Numbered from the stretch's first letter, positions 34,846 through 43,713 are shown. The stretch: 64,000 bases of DNA from Halanaerobium salsuginis (GCF_900114545.1 NZ_FOTI01000007.1:1-64000), one strand, 5' to 3'. Translations and numbers: made by a program. The notes: a model not told the origin generated them from the sequence alone.

Positions 34846-36183
34846 TTAATCCTCTGCAGTAGAATTAGAATTTGAATTGCTGCTCAAAGTAATTTTATCT
34901 TTTAATTGAGCTGGCAGTGACTTTAAGTGATAATCTCGCTGTGGAAAAGGAATTTCAATTTGATTTTCTTTAAAATTATCCCAAATTGAAAATAAAACTT
35001 CACTGCGGATATTTTTAATTCCATTCCGCGGATCATTAATCCAGAATCGCAGTTCAAAATTAACTGCACTATCTCCAAAATCAGTTAGTAAACAAGCTGG
35101 CTCAGGATTATCTAGAATTCGTGTTTTATCTTCAACAGCCTGCATGATTAGTTTTTGAACCTGTCTTAAATCACTATTATAAGCAACACCTACCTGGGCA
35201 TCTACTCTGACAAGCTCATCACTATATGACCAATTAATTACTTCCTTAGTAATAAAATATTCATTTGGAATAAGATACTCTTTACCAGATCTAGTTACAA
35301 TAGAGACAAAACGAGTATCTAATTTTTTAACCCAGCCATAAACTCCTGCAATTTCAACAACATCCCCAGGTTTAATCGATTTATCTGCTAAAATTATTAC
35401 CCCACTAATAAAATTTGAAACTATCTTCTGCAGACCAAAACCCAAACCAACTCCAATTGCACCACCAAGAAAAGCAAAAGCACTTAAGTCAATTCCAACT
35501 GAACTTAAAGTAAATAATGCTGCTGAAATAAAAAATAATATTTTAGTTATTTTGGTCAGTAAAACTTTAACTGAAGGGGTTAAGTTTTCACTATTATCAA
35601 TTCTAGCAGTCACAAGCCGGCTTAATTTGCCAGCTAGCCAGAATAAAATACTAAAAATAATGACAGTTTTACTGATTAACAAAAGAGAAATTCTTAATTT
35701 TCCACTCTGAAAAGCCAGACTATCAAGAAAATTAATGGTAGCCTGATAAATCCCCAAAATTCGTAAAGCAGCAATTACCCAAATTAAGGCGGATAAAAAT
35801 CTAAACATACGATTACGGGGAAAAAATAAAGCAATTACTTTGACAACAAGCCAGGCAGTAACCAGATTACCAAAAATACTAATAATTACATTGGGTAAAT
35901 TAAAAGTGACAGCCAAAATATGATAAAAAGCAATCAAAATTATTAATAATAAAGGAAATAACAGCTGATCAAGAATTCTTTTTCGTTTTAAGAAATTAAT
36001 AGATTTTATTTTTTCAAGTAAAGAATCCAAATTTTTGTAAAGAAATTTACTTAAAAAATAAGCTGCCGCTCCCATTAAAATAAAAATAATTATTTCAATT
36101 AGGTTTGTCAGTACAAGCAGCTGATTATTTATTATATCTAAAAAAATCTGATAGTACTCTGCCAGACTAATTGATTCAAACAT
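34846..36183 (-). CDS. MscS-family mechanosensitive channel
   Basis: 445-aa membrane protein: about five transmembrane segments, then the pore-lining helix AFAFLGGAIGVGLGFGLQKI and the beta domain start SNFISGVIILADKSIKPGDVVEI, both diagnostic for MscS. The cytoplasmic vestibule domain follows (residues 285-430) and ends with FPQRDYHLKSL. Longer at the N-terminus than E. coli MscS (286 aa), like YnaI-type channels. Such channels release solutes on osmotic downshift, an expected need for a halophile using compatible solutes. Confidence 0.92.
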   Translation of the reverse strand: MFESISLAEYYQIFLDIINNQLLVLTNLIEIIIFILMGAAAYFLSKFLYKNLDSLLEKIKSINFLKRKRILDQLLFPLLLIILIAFYHILAVTFNLPNVIISIFGNLVTAWLVVKVIALFFPRNRMFRFLSALIWVIAALRILGIYQATINFLDSLAFQSGKLRISLLLISKTVIIFSILFWLAGKLSRLVTARIDNSENLTPSVKVLLTKITKILFFISAALFTLSSVGIDLSAFAFLGGAIGVGLGFGLQKIVSNFISGVIILADKSIKPGDVVEIAGVYGWVKKLDTRFVSIVTRSGKEYLIPNEYFITKEVINWSYSDELVRVDAQVGVAYNSDLRQVQKLIMQAVEDKTRILDNPEPACLLTDFGDSAVNFELRFWINDPRNGIKNIRSEVLFSIWDNFKENQIEIPFPQRDYHLKSLPAQLKDKITLSSNSNSNSTAED

Positions 36184-36344
36184 AACTCCACCTCAGTCTA
36201 ATATTTTAAACAATTAAATTTAATTATCTTTAATATAATTATAGTACTTTGAGTTTTTTTTGCAAATTATTAAATCTAAATATACTTTTCTATTATTATA
36301 TTTATCTAGGAAATTATTTTAGCTAATTCAATTTCATTTTTTTG

Positions 36345-36953
36345 CTATTTTTTCAAATATAAATTAAGGGCTGTTCGCAAAGCAGCAGCATTAGTAAATT
36401 GAATGGCTTTAATTCCCACTTCTTCTGCTGCAGCAATATTTTGCGCTGAATCATCTATAAAAATACATTCAGCTGGATTTAAATTATAAGTAGCAAGTAA
36501 ATATTGATAAATTTCCAATTCAGGTTTAATTGAATTTATTTCTGCTGAAATAACTATGCCATCAAAATTAGTAAAAAAATCATGCTTCTCTTTAAGATAG
36601 TGATAAGCTTTCAAATGAAAATTAGAAATTACAAAAAGCTGATAATCAGCTGCTAATTCTTCAACTAAATTAAGTGTGTCTGTTTTAATAGTCAAAATTG
36701 ATTCCCAATTATCCATAACCTGTTCAATATCAGCTTTTAGGTCAGGATTACGCTGCTTCCAGATTCTAATTGCTTCTGGCTCAGTAATTGTACCGCGATC
36801 AAGCAGCAGCCATTCTTTAGTTTTAAATACTGCAGATAATAACTTTTGCCGCTGCTCCTCAGTATAACCTAAGTCAATCAAATACTGGTCTGGATTATAT
36901 TCTAACAGAACTCTCCCTAAATCAAATATTATGTTTTTAATCACTAAACTCAC
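36345..36953 (-). CDS. HAD-superfamily hydrolase, YihX-like
   Basis: 202-aa HAD-IA hydrolase. Motif I is IIFDLGRVLLEY, with nucleophile Asp and Gly in place of the second Asp, as in YihX and related proteins; motif II in LFVISNFHLKAYHY; motif III lysine in EINSIKPELEIYQ; motif IV ECIFIDDSAQNI. YihX itself hydrolyses alpha-glucose 1-phosphate, which would fit a glycogen-rich region, but substrate cannot be assigned from sequence. Monocistronic. Confidence 0.87.
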   Translation of the reverse strand: MSLVIKNIIFDLGRVLLEYNPDQYLIDLGYTEEQRQKLLSAVFKTKEWLLLDRGTITEPEAIRIWKQRNPDLKADIEQVMDNWESILTIKTDTLNLVEELAADYQLFVISNFHLKAYHYLKEKHDFFTNFDGIVISAEINSIKPELEIYQYLLATYNLNPAECIFIDDSAQNIAAAEEVGIKAIQFTNAAALRTALNLYLKK

Positions 36954-37088
36954 CTCAATTTTTATTTTATTAACTCGAAAACATTAGATTTATTTAATAG
37001 TTATTCTAAGTTTAACTACTTACTTAATAAAATTCTAGTTTAAATAAAATTATCCTGTTTTAATAAAAAATAATTAGTTATAATTTAC

Positions 37089-37128
37089 TAAAAAAACAAA
37101 AATCCGATCTTATAAATAAGATCGGATT
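37089..37128 (-). terminator. Terminator of the two-gene unit 37147-38468
   Basis: AATCCGATCTTA (37101-37112) pairs with TAAGATCGGATT (37117-37128); on the minus strand it is followed by TTTTTGTTTTTTT. Confidence 0.9.
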
Positions 37129-37146
37129 ACAAGCAATTATGTTAAC

Positions 37147-37725
37147 TTAAGCATTTAATTCAGTTTTCATATCCTCAATCAGCTGATTAAATCTTTCTGT
37201 ATAACTCTGTTGAAATTCAGAAATTTGTTGAGCCAGCTGCTGTTTCAGCTGAGCATTCATCTGCCCCTGCCCAGCGGCCTGACCCTGACCTCGACTAGCT
37301 CCTAATTGATTCTGATTCTGAGCATTTTCCAGATGTTGTTTTACCTGTTGGTCCAGCTGTTCTTTTTGACTTTGATACTGCTGCTGTAAACTCTGTGCCT
37401 GAGTAAATGATTGTTCAAAAAAGCTACTACGAGAGTCTTCTTTTAATGACTCAATTGCTACAACAGCCTGCTGACGGCGTTTAATCTGCTCTGTAGAATT
37501 ACGAAGTCCAATTGACTCAATTAACATTAGCTGAGCTTCTCTCAAGACAGCTGGACGTTCATCTTTTAATTTATGCCAGATATCTTCTGCATCAATTTCA
37601 GCTTTAAAAAAAGATGCCATTGTTTCCTTCAGCTGATCTCTTATTTCCAGCGAATTTTCTTTACCTGATTCACCGGCATATACTTTATCAGCTCTTTCCA
37701 TTGCAATTTCATAAGCACTTTTCAT
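37147..37725 (-). CDS. Unrecognised Gln-rich coiled-coil protein
   Basis: 192-aa soluble protein that I do not recognise. The first 100 residues are charged and helical (AYEIAMERADKVYAGES, then a DIWHKLKDERPAVLREA block). Residues 105-175 are dominated by glutamine (SLQQQYQSQKEQLDQQVKQH, with a GQGQAAGQGQ segment), suggesting a coiled coil with a flexible, low-complexity insert. No signal peptide or membrane segment. It starts 5 bases after the stop of the 37731 gene with its own ribosome binding site inside that gene's end, so the two are co-expressed and may form a complex. Confidence 0.75.
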   Translation of the reverse strand: MKSAYEIAMERADKVYAGESGKENSLEIRDQLKETMASFFKAEIDAEDIWHKLKDERPAVLREAQLMLIESIGLRNSTEQIKRRQQAVVAIESLKEDSRSSFFEQSFTQAQSLQQQYQSQKEQLDQQVKQHLENAQNQNQLGASRGQGQAAGQGQMNAQLKQQLAQQISEFQQSYTERFNQLIEDMKTELNA

Positions 37726-37730
37726 AAATA

Positions 37731-38468
37731 TCAGTCCTCCCTAAACAAATCAAAAAATCTATCCTGATAAATATTAAAAACTCCCCAACGGTCAAGTTCC
37801 TGCTTTAATTTAGCTGGATCTTCTGTCCCGGAGCTCACCCGGGCAAACATCTTTTCTATTTCTTCACTAGCAGCAATCGGTAAACCTTCGAGGTTTCTGG
37901 TTACTACTGAATATCCTTTTTCATCAGTACTTAAATAGCCTTTATCTTCATAATAAGGCAGTTGAGATTTATAAGCACTTTTTAGCATTAAACTCTGAAT
38001 AAATTTCATTAAGGAAACATCCCAGAGCTCATCTATACCTTTAATAATAACAGTCAGACTCTGTTCATCATCACTAATATTATCTCTTATCTGAGCTTCA
38101 GCTGCTGCTATCTCTCTAGCAATAGTAAAAGTACTAATCGATTGTTTACGATAATTCATTTTGTATAATAAACCAGCCAGATCAGGATTTTCTCGAGCAA
38201 TCATTTGCATAGCCTTTCTGGCTTCACCACTAAATCCACTCATATTTATCATATAATCCGGAGTTAAAAGCTTGGGCTTTTCCCAGGTGATTTTTCCTTC
38301 TCGTACCTTGGTTTCTGGACCTTCTTCCGGAAATTCTTCCAGATAATATGGCTCGCTGAGTACAAAATAGTGGAGAGTTGTAGCATGATCAGTAGAAATT
38401 AAATCATCAGGTTCCAATAAAATTTCTGTGTTTTTAAGTACTTCTTTAATTCTCTGCTTATCACTCAT
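37731..38468 (-). CDS. Unrecognised conserved-looking protein
   Basis: 245-aa soluble, acidic protein that I cannot place in a family. Notable segments are EILLEPDDLISTDHATTLHY near the N-terminus, MINMSGFSGEARKAMQMIA in the middle and the aromatic C-terminus WGVFNIYQDRFFDLFRED. No nucleotide-binding loop, transmembrane helix or secretion signal is visible. The start is the ATG after GAGGAGGAG; a TTG six codons upstream lies on this site. First gene of a two-gene unit with the Gln-rich protein and a shared terminator. Confidence 0.75.
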   Translation of the reverse strand: MSDKQRIKEVLKNTEILLEPDDLISTDHATTLHYFVLSEPYYLEEFPEEGPETKVREGKITWEKPKLLTPDYMINMSGFSGEARKAMQMIARENPDLAGLLYKMNYRKQSISTFTIAREIAAAEAQIRDNISDDEQSLTVIIKGIDELWDVSLMKFIQSLMLKSAYKSQLPYYEDKGYLSTDEKGYSVVTRNLEGLPIAASEEIEKMFARVSSGTEDPAKLKQELDRWGVFNIYQDRFFDLFRED

Positions 38469-38557
38469 TTTAACTCCTCCTCTCAAGCCTTGCTAAAAAC
38501 AAAATCAAAGTTCAAACTTTATATACTATATTATACATTAAGATGAGGAATTAAGTC

Positions 38558-38587
38558 AAAAAAGAAGACCTGCAGGCCTTCTTTTTA
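38558..38587 (-). terminator. Terminator of the ECF S-component gene
   Basis: Hairpin AAGAAG-A-CCTGCAGG-C-CTTCTT with T runs on both sides, 7 bases past the stop codon. Confidence 0.8.
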
Positions 38588-38594
38588 TTTAGAT

Positions 38595-39113
38595 TTATTT
38601 TTTTTTGTAATTAAGTAATGCCTTCCCTAAAATAAGTGTAAAAACTGCTGCTACTATTGCTTCTGGAATACCATGTGTAAGCGCAACTGCTAAAGCAGCC
38701 TTAGCAGGTAAATATCCTCTTAAAACTGCCAGACCTAAAACACCTGCTGTATTAACGATTGTTCCGATAAGTCCAGCCATTATTAAAGAAAAACTGCGAT
38801 TTATCCTGTTACTAGAATGATAAACAAAATAAGCAGCAATTCCAATTAATAAACGTGGTAAAATAGCAATTAGAGGATCTGCAAAAAGAGGATTAGTTGC
38901 TCTTAAAAAGCTAAAAACTCCAAAAATCAAACCAATTAACAAAGCAACTGCAGGACCTTCAATAACTCCCCCTAAAATAGCTGGCAGATGTAAAATAGTT
39001 ACATGTCCAGCCGGAGTTGGAACTGGAATTAAGCCAAGTCCAGTGGCCCCCAGAATAATAGAAATAGCACCTAACATACCAGCAATTACAATTTGTCTTG
39101 TTTTAAGTTTTAT
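38595..39113 (-). CDS. ECF transporter S component
   Basis: 172-aa vitamin-type substrate-binding membrane subunit with about five to six transmembrane segments. Family features are ATGLGLIPVPTPAGHVTILH, LPAILGGVIEGPAVALLIGL, FGVFSFLRATNPLFADPLIA and ILPRLLIGIAAYFVYH. The first ATG in frame (39075-39077) cuts the first helix and has no ribosome binding site. Extending to an ATA at 39111-39113 gives MKLKTRQIVIAGMLGA, a natural N-terminus, with GGGAGG eight bases upstream; I take this as the start. ECF energising subunits are not encoded nearby. The ligand is unknown; the structured leader may answer to it. Confidence 0.82.
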   Translation of the reverse strand: MKLKTRQIVIAGMLGAISIILGATGLGLIPVPTPAGHVTILHLPAILGGVIEGPAVALLIGLIFGVFSFLRATNPLFADPLIAILPRLLIGIAAYFVYHSSNRINRSFSLIMAGLIGTIVNTAGVLGLAVLRGYLPAKAALAVALTHGIPEAIVAAVFTLILGKALLNYKKK

Positions 39114-39119
39114 TTTATT

Positions 39120-39218
39120 TTCCTCCCATCCCGGTCATTTGATCCAGGTGGATCACCCAATTATATTTAACAGTCTAATGGGTACAGCTCTCAATTAAGG
39201 TTCCGTCCCAACTGTTAT
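39120..39218 (-). ncRNA. Structured 5' leader of the ECF gene (possible riboswitch)
   Basis: The transcript from the promoter at 39225-39253 should begin right before AACAGTTGGG, which pairs with CCCA...ACTGTT 35 bases later. A second hairpin TGATCC-ACCT-GGATCA follows, then ATGGGAGG, the ribosome binding site. The CCCAT of the first stem could instead pair with ATGGG of that site, giving two exclusive states. I could not match it to TPP, THF, preQ1, cobalamin or FMN consensus motifs. Confidence 0.5.
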
Positions 39219-39224
39219 ATAATT

Positions 39225-39253
39225 ATTATAATAATTATCTTATTGTAGAGCAA
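39225..39253 (-). promoter_or_regulatory. Promoter of the ECF gene
   Basis: Minus strand TTGCTC (complement of 39248-39253), 17-base spacer, TATAAT (complement of 39225-39230). An overlapping 15-base stretch at 39217-39231 matches the PerR consensus TTATAATNATTATAA at 14 positions, though in so AT-rich a sequence this can arise by chance. Confidence 0.7.
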
Positions 39254-39322
39254 GTATTTAAAGCAAAAAAATTATTTTTAACTAAAAAAATTGATTATAG
39301 CTCAATTATTTAACTAAATTTT

Positions 39323-41224
39323 TTAGTCTCGATTAGTATTTAAATTGCGCAGATAATTTATAATGACCTCATTAACCTGCATTTTTCTTAAATGTTCTTC
39401 CAAATTTTCAGCTGTAAAATAACGTAATAGTCTAACTAAAAAACTGATTACTTTATTTTGTTTGCTTTCTCGTAATAACTGACGATGAAATAATTCAGTT
39501 CCTATTTCGTAATATTTAAGTTTTAAAGCTGCTACCAGGCGATAAAAGTCAAGATATTCATCATCTAAATATTTACCATGGGGAATCTCAGTTAAAATTG
39601 GGGCTGGATCTCCAAAGCGCAGTATTGCTTCATAATAAGCTACTGTATCAAAATAGCTAGTTATTTCAGCTTGCTTAATCTGGCCTAACAAATCAGCTTT
39701 AACGGCTGGATCAAGTTCTGCTTGATATTTTAATAAACGCAGTTTAGCATACTCAACCGCTGGGGTTTCAACAGCTGCTGCCTCAACTTCATCAATAATC
39801 CCGGCTAAAGTTGCTGTTGTTATTTGATTACCGTTTTCATAAATTGTTTCCTCACCATCTAATGCAGCTAGACTGATAAATAGTAAGTTATTATAAATAT
39901 CTTTTAAGGTTATTTTAGCCAATAATTGTTCTTCTTTTAAGCTGATTAATTTTCTTAACAAATGCTTCTGATAATCTCTTCCTTCAGCATTTTCAACCAG
40001 CATCATTAAATTAGCAAGCAGATTATCCTGATCTTCAATTAAGGAAGCCAACTCTGTTATAAATTCTGCAATTTCTTTTTCTGGGCCATGCTCAAGCAAA
40101 AAGCGTAAATAATCTGCTGCTATCTGCCAGTCATGAAAATGATCAGCTTCTTGCTGTTGTGCTAATTTGAAAGCAGCTTTAATCTTGGTCTCTGCAGACT
40201 CGAGCTTACCCTGCTGTAGATCAGCCAGAAATAAAAGTCGTAAATATGAAGGATTTTTCATCTGAACTGTTTCTAATTCAGCAGCATAATCTGCAAAACC
40301 ATTATATAATTCTGCAGCCAGATAGCGGGCTAAAATATCAAGAGCCAATTTAGAATTAGCCGGGGCAAGATTTTTAATTTCAGCTAATAGTTTTTCAGCT
40401 GTTTCAGCATTAGATTTTACTTTTAAATTATCTAACTGTTGAAAAACATTAAATACTTCTGCTGCTTGTGCCAGTGCTTGCTGTTGAGTAATTTTTTGAT
40501 TAACATCCAGATTAAATCTTTCATTAACAAAATCAATTAAAAATGAGATTACCCGCATATTTTTATATTCTTTTAATTTGTCATAATGTTTTTTAAATAA
40601 ACTCAGAGCACTAACTACATCATCAAAATCCATTAGTGTTTCCAATCTAAAGACTAATAACTGGGCATTATCTGCCTCAATCTGCATTGCCCTCTCAATA
40701 GTATCATTTAAGCGCTGCAGCTGATTTTTTTGCTTATAAACTTCCGCCAGAGCAATTAGCAGCGGAATACTTTCGCCTTTAGCTGTTAGAGCTTCTCTCA
40801 CAATTTGTTCCGCCTTTTCTGCCTCTTCTTTTTCTAATAAAATGTTAACTAAAGGAGAAATAAAGGCCTCATCAAGATCTGTTCCCATTAACTGCCAGGC
40901 ATGACTTAAATATTTAACAGCTTCCTGGTACTGATTATTCTGGAGAGTATAAACAATTAGCGGCAGCAAAAATCTATGTTCAACTGGATATGACTTAACT
41001 GCTTCTTTTAAAATTGCAATAACTTCTTCTTCACTATTAGCAGTTTTAATTGCAGTAAAATAATCTTCAATACTCTGTTTCGGATTATTAAGTCCACAGC
41101 ATTTTTTGAATTTTTTACCACTTCCACAGGGACAGATTTCATTTCTACCAATACTATAGCTTTTAAGCTGCTCAGCATCCTGACGTCTGCTGATACTGGC
41201 TTTGAGTCTTTTTAAGCTATCCAT
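39323..41224 (-). CDS. SEC-C motif and TPR-repeat protein
   Basis: 633-aa protein with an N-terminal SEC-C zinc motif, GRNEICPCGSGKKFKKCCG at about residues 26-44, followed by a long all-helical region with TPR-like repeats (ALAEVYKQKNQLQRLNDTIE, for example) up to the C-terminus. SEC-C modules bind zinc and occur at the C-terminus of SecA and in many uncharacterised proteins; TPR repeats mediate protein contacts. No signal peptide or catalytic domain, so function is unknown. A leader with a -10 element and hairpin lies upstream (41274-41340). Confidence 0.82.
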   Translation of the reverse strand: MDSLKRLKASISRRQDAEQLKSYSIGRNEICPCGSGKKFKKCCGLNNPKQSIEDYFTAIKTANSEEEVIAILKEAVKSYPVEHRFLLPLIVYTLQNNQYQEAVKYLSHAWQLMGTDLDEAFISPLVNILLEKEEAEKAEQIVREALTAKGESIPLLIALAEVYKQKNQLQRLNDTIERAMQIEADNAQLLVFRLETLMDFDDVVSALSLFKKHYDKLKEYKNMRVISFLIDFVNERFNLDVNQKITQQQALAQAAEVFNVFQQLDNLKVKSNAETAEKLLAEIKNLAPANSKLALDILARYLAAELYNGFADYAAELETVQMKNPSYLRLLFLADLQQGKLESAETKIKAAFKLAQQQEADHFHDWQIAADYLRFLLEHGPEKEIAEFITELASLIEDQDNLLANLMMLVENAEGRDYQKHLLRKLISLKEEQLLAKITLKDIYNNLLFISLAALDGEETIYENGNQITTATLAGIIDEVEAAAVETPAVEYAKLRLLKYQAELDPAVKADLLGQIKQAEITSYFDTVAYYEAILRFGDPAPILTEIPHGKYLDDEYLDFYRLVAALKLKYYEIGTELFHRQLLRESKQNKVISFLVRLLRYFTAENLEEHLRKMQVNEVIINYLRNLNTNRD

Positions 41225-41585
41225 TTTATCAACCTTCCTCGTTCAAATTTATTAATAATATTGCCAATAAGAAAGCCCCATCAGACAAAATTTCTGCTGG
41301 AGCTTATTATATCTTGGATCAATACGCATCTATTATTATAGCAGACTAGAGATTGAAATTAAAGTTAAAAAATAATGCCTGCAAATAGAAAGCCAGGTTA
41401 TCTAGTTCTAACTTAGCCAGCAAAAATTGAATTCCCAAACTGAGTAAAATAACTGAAATAAAATAATTATTTAAATACTCTAATGCTGGTCAGAGAAAAG
41501 ATTAGTAAAATTATAAAAAAATGATGCTATATTATTGGTCAAAATAAAAAAGAAAATTTGACAATTACTAATGCTAAGTTAATAT
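41225..41585. other. Intergenic region with promoter, leader hairpin and a possible gene remnant
   Basis: 361 bases between argD and the SEC-C gene. Minus-strand TATAAT at 41335-41340, without a good -35, probably starts the SEC-C transcript. It is followed by a 12-base hairpin (41274-41285 with 41292-41303, one mismatch) ending in few T, possibly an attenuator or the argD terminator. Around 41360-41490 the minus strand has an open frame with a membrane-like LNNYFISVILLSLGIQFLL but no start codon, perhaps a decayed gene. Confidence 0.45.
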
Positions 41586-42779
41586 TTAGGCAATTATTAA
41601 ATCACTAAGATTTTCTAACAATAAATCTATTTCTGACTTTTTAATTATATAAGGTGGCAAAAAGCGCAGAGTATGTTCCTTAACAGCATTAATCAGAAAG
41701 CCACGTTCAAAAAGCTGATTAGTAATTTCTTGAGCAGAAAGATCAGCTGTCATTTCAAGGGCAAGCATTAAACCAAGTCCCCGGCTTTCAATTAATTTAT
41801 CACTCTGAGCAACTAATTTATCAAGCTCTGTCTTAAAATAAGCTCCTTTAGATTTAACTTCAGCTAAAAAACCATCTTCCAGCATAATGTCCATTACTTC
41901 CGAACCAGCTCTTGTAGCTAAAGGATTACCACCAAAAGTTGTCCCATGATCACCCGGATCAAAAGCAGCTGCTACTTCTTTACGAGCTAAAAAGGCACCA
42001 ATAGGTACTCCTCCACCTAAAGCTTTAGCAATTGTAATAATATCTGGTTGTACTCCATAATTTTGATAAGCAAATAATTCACCAGTTCTTCCCATTCCAC
42101 ACTGTACTTCGTCAAAAATAAGCAAAATATCTTCTTGATCACAAATTTCTCTTACTCCAGAAAGATAAGCCTGAGTCGCAGGATAAACTCCACCTTCTCC
42201 CTGAACAGGCTCAAGCATAATAGCAGCAGTACTTTCACTGATAATACTTTTTAATGCAGTTAAGTCATTAAATGCTGCTGTTTTAAAGCCAGGTGGTAAG
42301 GGACTAAATGGTTTTTTATATTTTTCCTGGCCTGTTGCAGTCACAGCTGCCAGAGTTCTACCATGAAATGATTTATCAGCTGTAATTATTTCAAACTTAT
42401 TACTTCCCTTTTTTTTGAAATATTTACGAGCTAATTTAAAAGCACCTTCATTTGCCTCTGAACCACTATTAGCAAAAAACACCTGATCACAGCAAGAATT
42501 CTCACAGAGTTTTTGCTCTAATTCTGCCTGTGGTTCAATATAATAATTATTAGAACAATGAATAATTTTATCTATTTGATCTTTAAGTGCTTGATTAAAA
42601 CGTTTATTATCATAGCCTAAAAAGTTAACTCCAATTCCAGCTAAAAAATCGTAATAACTTTTACCATCTTTACTATAAAGTTTACTTCCCCTACCATAAT
42701 CTACATAAAGTGGAAATCTACCATTATAAACTGGCATAAAGTATTTATTATCAGCTGCTAAAATCTCCTCAACTTTCAT
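41586..42779 (-). CDS. argD: Acetylornithine aminotransferase
   Basis: 397-aa class III PLP aminotransferase, normal length. KLYSKDGKSYYDFLAGIGVN at the N-terminus, FFANSGSEANEGAFKLAR, FHGRTLAAVTATGQ, the PLP Asp in LLIFDEVQCGMGRTG and the PLP Lys in TIAKALGGGVPIGAFLA. Related enzymes act on other omega-amino acids, but the place in an argC-argB-argD operon makes N-acetylornithine transamination the likely reaction. Third gene of the operon. Confidence 0.92.
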   Translation of the reverse strand: MKVEEILAADNKYFMPVYNGRFPLYVDYGRGSKLYSKDGKSYYDFLAGIGVNFLGYDNKRFNQALKDQIDKIIHCSNNYYIEPQAELEQKLCENSCCDQVFFANSGSEANEGAFKLARKYFKKKGSNKFEIITADKSFHGRTLAAVTATGQEKYKKPFSPLPPGFKTAAFNDLTALKSIISESTAAIMLEPVQGEGGVYPATQAYLSGVREICDQEDILLIFDEVQCGMGRTGELFAYQNYGVQPDIITIAKALGGGVPIGAFLARKEVAAAFDPGDHGTTFGGNPLATRAGSEVMDIMLEDGFLAEVKSKGAYFKTELDKLVAQSDKLIESRGLGLMLALEMTADLSAQEITNQLFERGFLINAVKEHTLRFLPPYIIKKSEIDLLLENLSDLIIA

Positions 42780-42843
42780 TTTACCACTTCTCCCTTCTTA
42801 AACTTCTCACTAATTAAATAATATTCAAACTGCTAAATTAAAG

Positions 42844-43713
42844 CTATTCCTGCACAATCATTGTACCAATACCCTGATCTGTAAATATTTCCAGTAAAAT
42901 CGGATGAGAAATAAGTCCATTTAATATATGAGTTCTCGCTACACCATTGCTGACAGCCCTAATACAGCCCTCAACTTTAGGCAGCATCCCCCCAACAATC
43001 TTGCCATTTTCAATCAACTGTTTAATTTCCTGAAAATTAAGCTGAGATACTCGACTGCTTTTGTCTGCTGGATCTGCTAAAATTCCATTTACATCTGTTA
43101 AATAAATTAATTTTTCTGCTGCCAGAGCAGCAGCAATCTGTCCAGCAACATCATCAGCATTAATATTAACACTATCTCCAGTTTCATTTACTCCAACAGG
43201 CGCAATGACTGGTATGTAATCATCGGCTATTAACTTTTTAATCAATTCTGGATTAATCTCTTTAACTTCACCAACTAAACCTAAATCTTTAGCTGGATCA
43301 TCATATTTTTTTAGACGAGCTTTAATTAAATTACCATCTTTACCAGAAATTCCAACTGCCCTTGCCTCCATCTGATTAATTGAGGCTACAATTTCTTTAT
43401 TAATTTTGGCTGAAAGAACCATTTCAACAATTTCCATTGTCTCCTGATCTGTTACTCTTAAACCATCAATAAAATTAGCTTTAATATTAAGTCTGGCTAG
43501 AGTCTGATTAATTGCCGGACCTCCTCCATGAACAATCACCGGATTTATCCCGACATATTTAAGCAAAGTTATATCTTCAATTAATTTCTTTTTCAGCTCA
43601 GCATTTGCCATAATACTGCCACCATATTTTATGACAAAAGTTTTACCAAAAAAGTCTTTAAAATATGGTAAGGCTTCAATTAGAACATTTGCTTTCTTAA
43701 TTAATTCTTCTAT
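42844..43713 (-). CDS. argB: Acetylglutamate kinase
   Basis: 289-aa amino acid kinase phosphorylating N-acetylglutamate, second step of arginine synthesis. VLIEALPYFKDFFGKTFVIK, VIVHGGGPAINQTLARL, TDVNGILAD and GGMLPKVEGCIRAVSNGV are all diagnostic. The start is unclear: the AAGGGGGTGA ribosome binding site is followed five bases later by an in-frame ATA (43711-43713). GTG (43720-43722) lies inside the site and TTG (43729-43731) precedes it. By spacing I chose ATA; with GTG the protein would be three residues longer. Confidence 0.93.
   Translation of the reverse strand: MEELIKKANVLIEALPYFKDFFGKTFVIKYGGSIMANAELKKKLIEDITLLKYVGINPVIVHGGGPAINQTLARLNIKANFIDGLRVTDQETMEIVEMVLSAKINKEIVASINQMEARAVGISGKDGNLIKARLKKYDDPAKDLGLVGEVKEINPELIKKLIADDYIPVIAPVGVNETGDSVNINADDVAGQIAAALAAEKLIYLTDVNGILADPADKSSRVSQLNFQEIKQLIENGKIVGGMLPKVEGCIRAVSNGVARTHILNGLISHPILLEIFTDQGIGTMIVQE

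Noticed and set aside
39113-39225. TPP riboswitch upstream of the ECF gene
   Set aside because: TTGAGA and ACCC occur and the end resembles the TPP 3' core loosely, but the order and stems of the TPP fold (P3, P4/P5 with CTGAT...GTAGGGA) cannot be formed.
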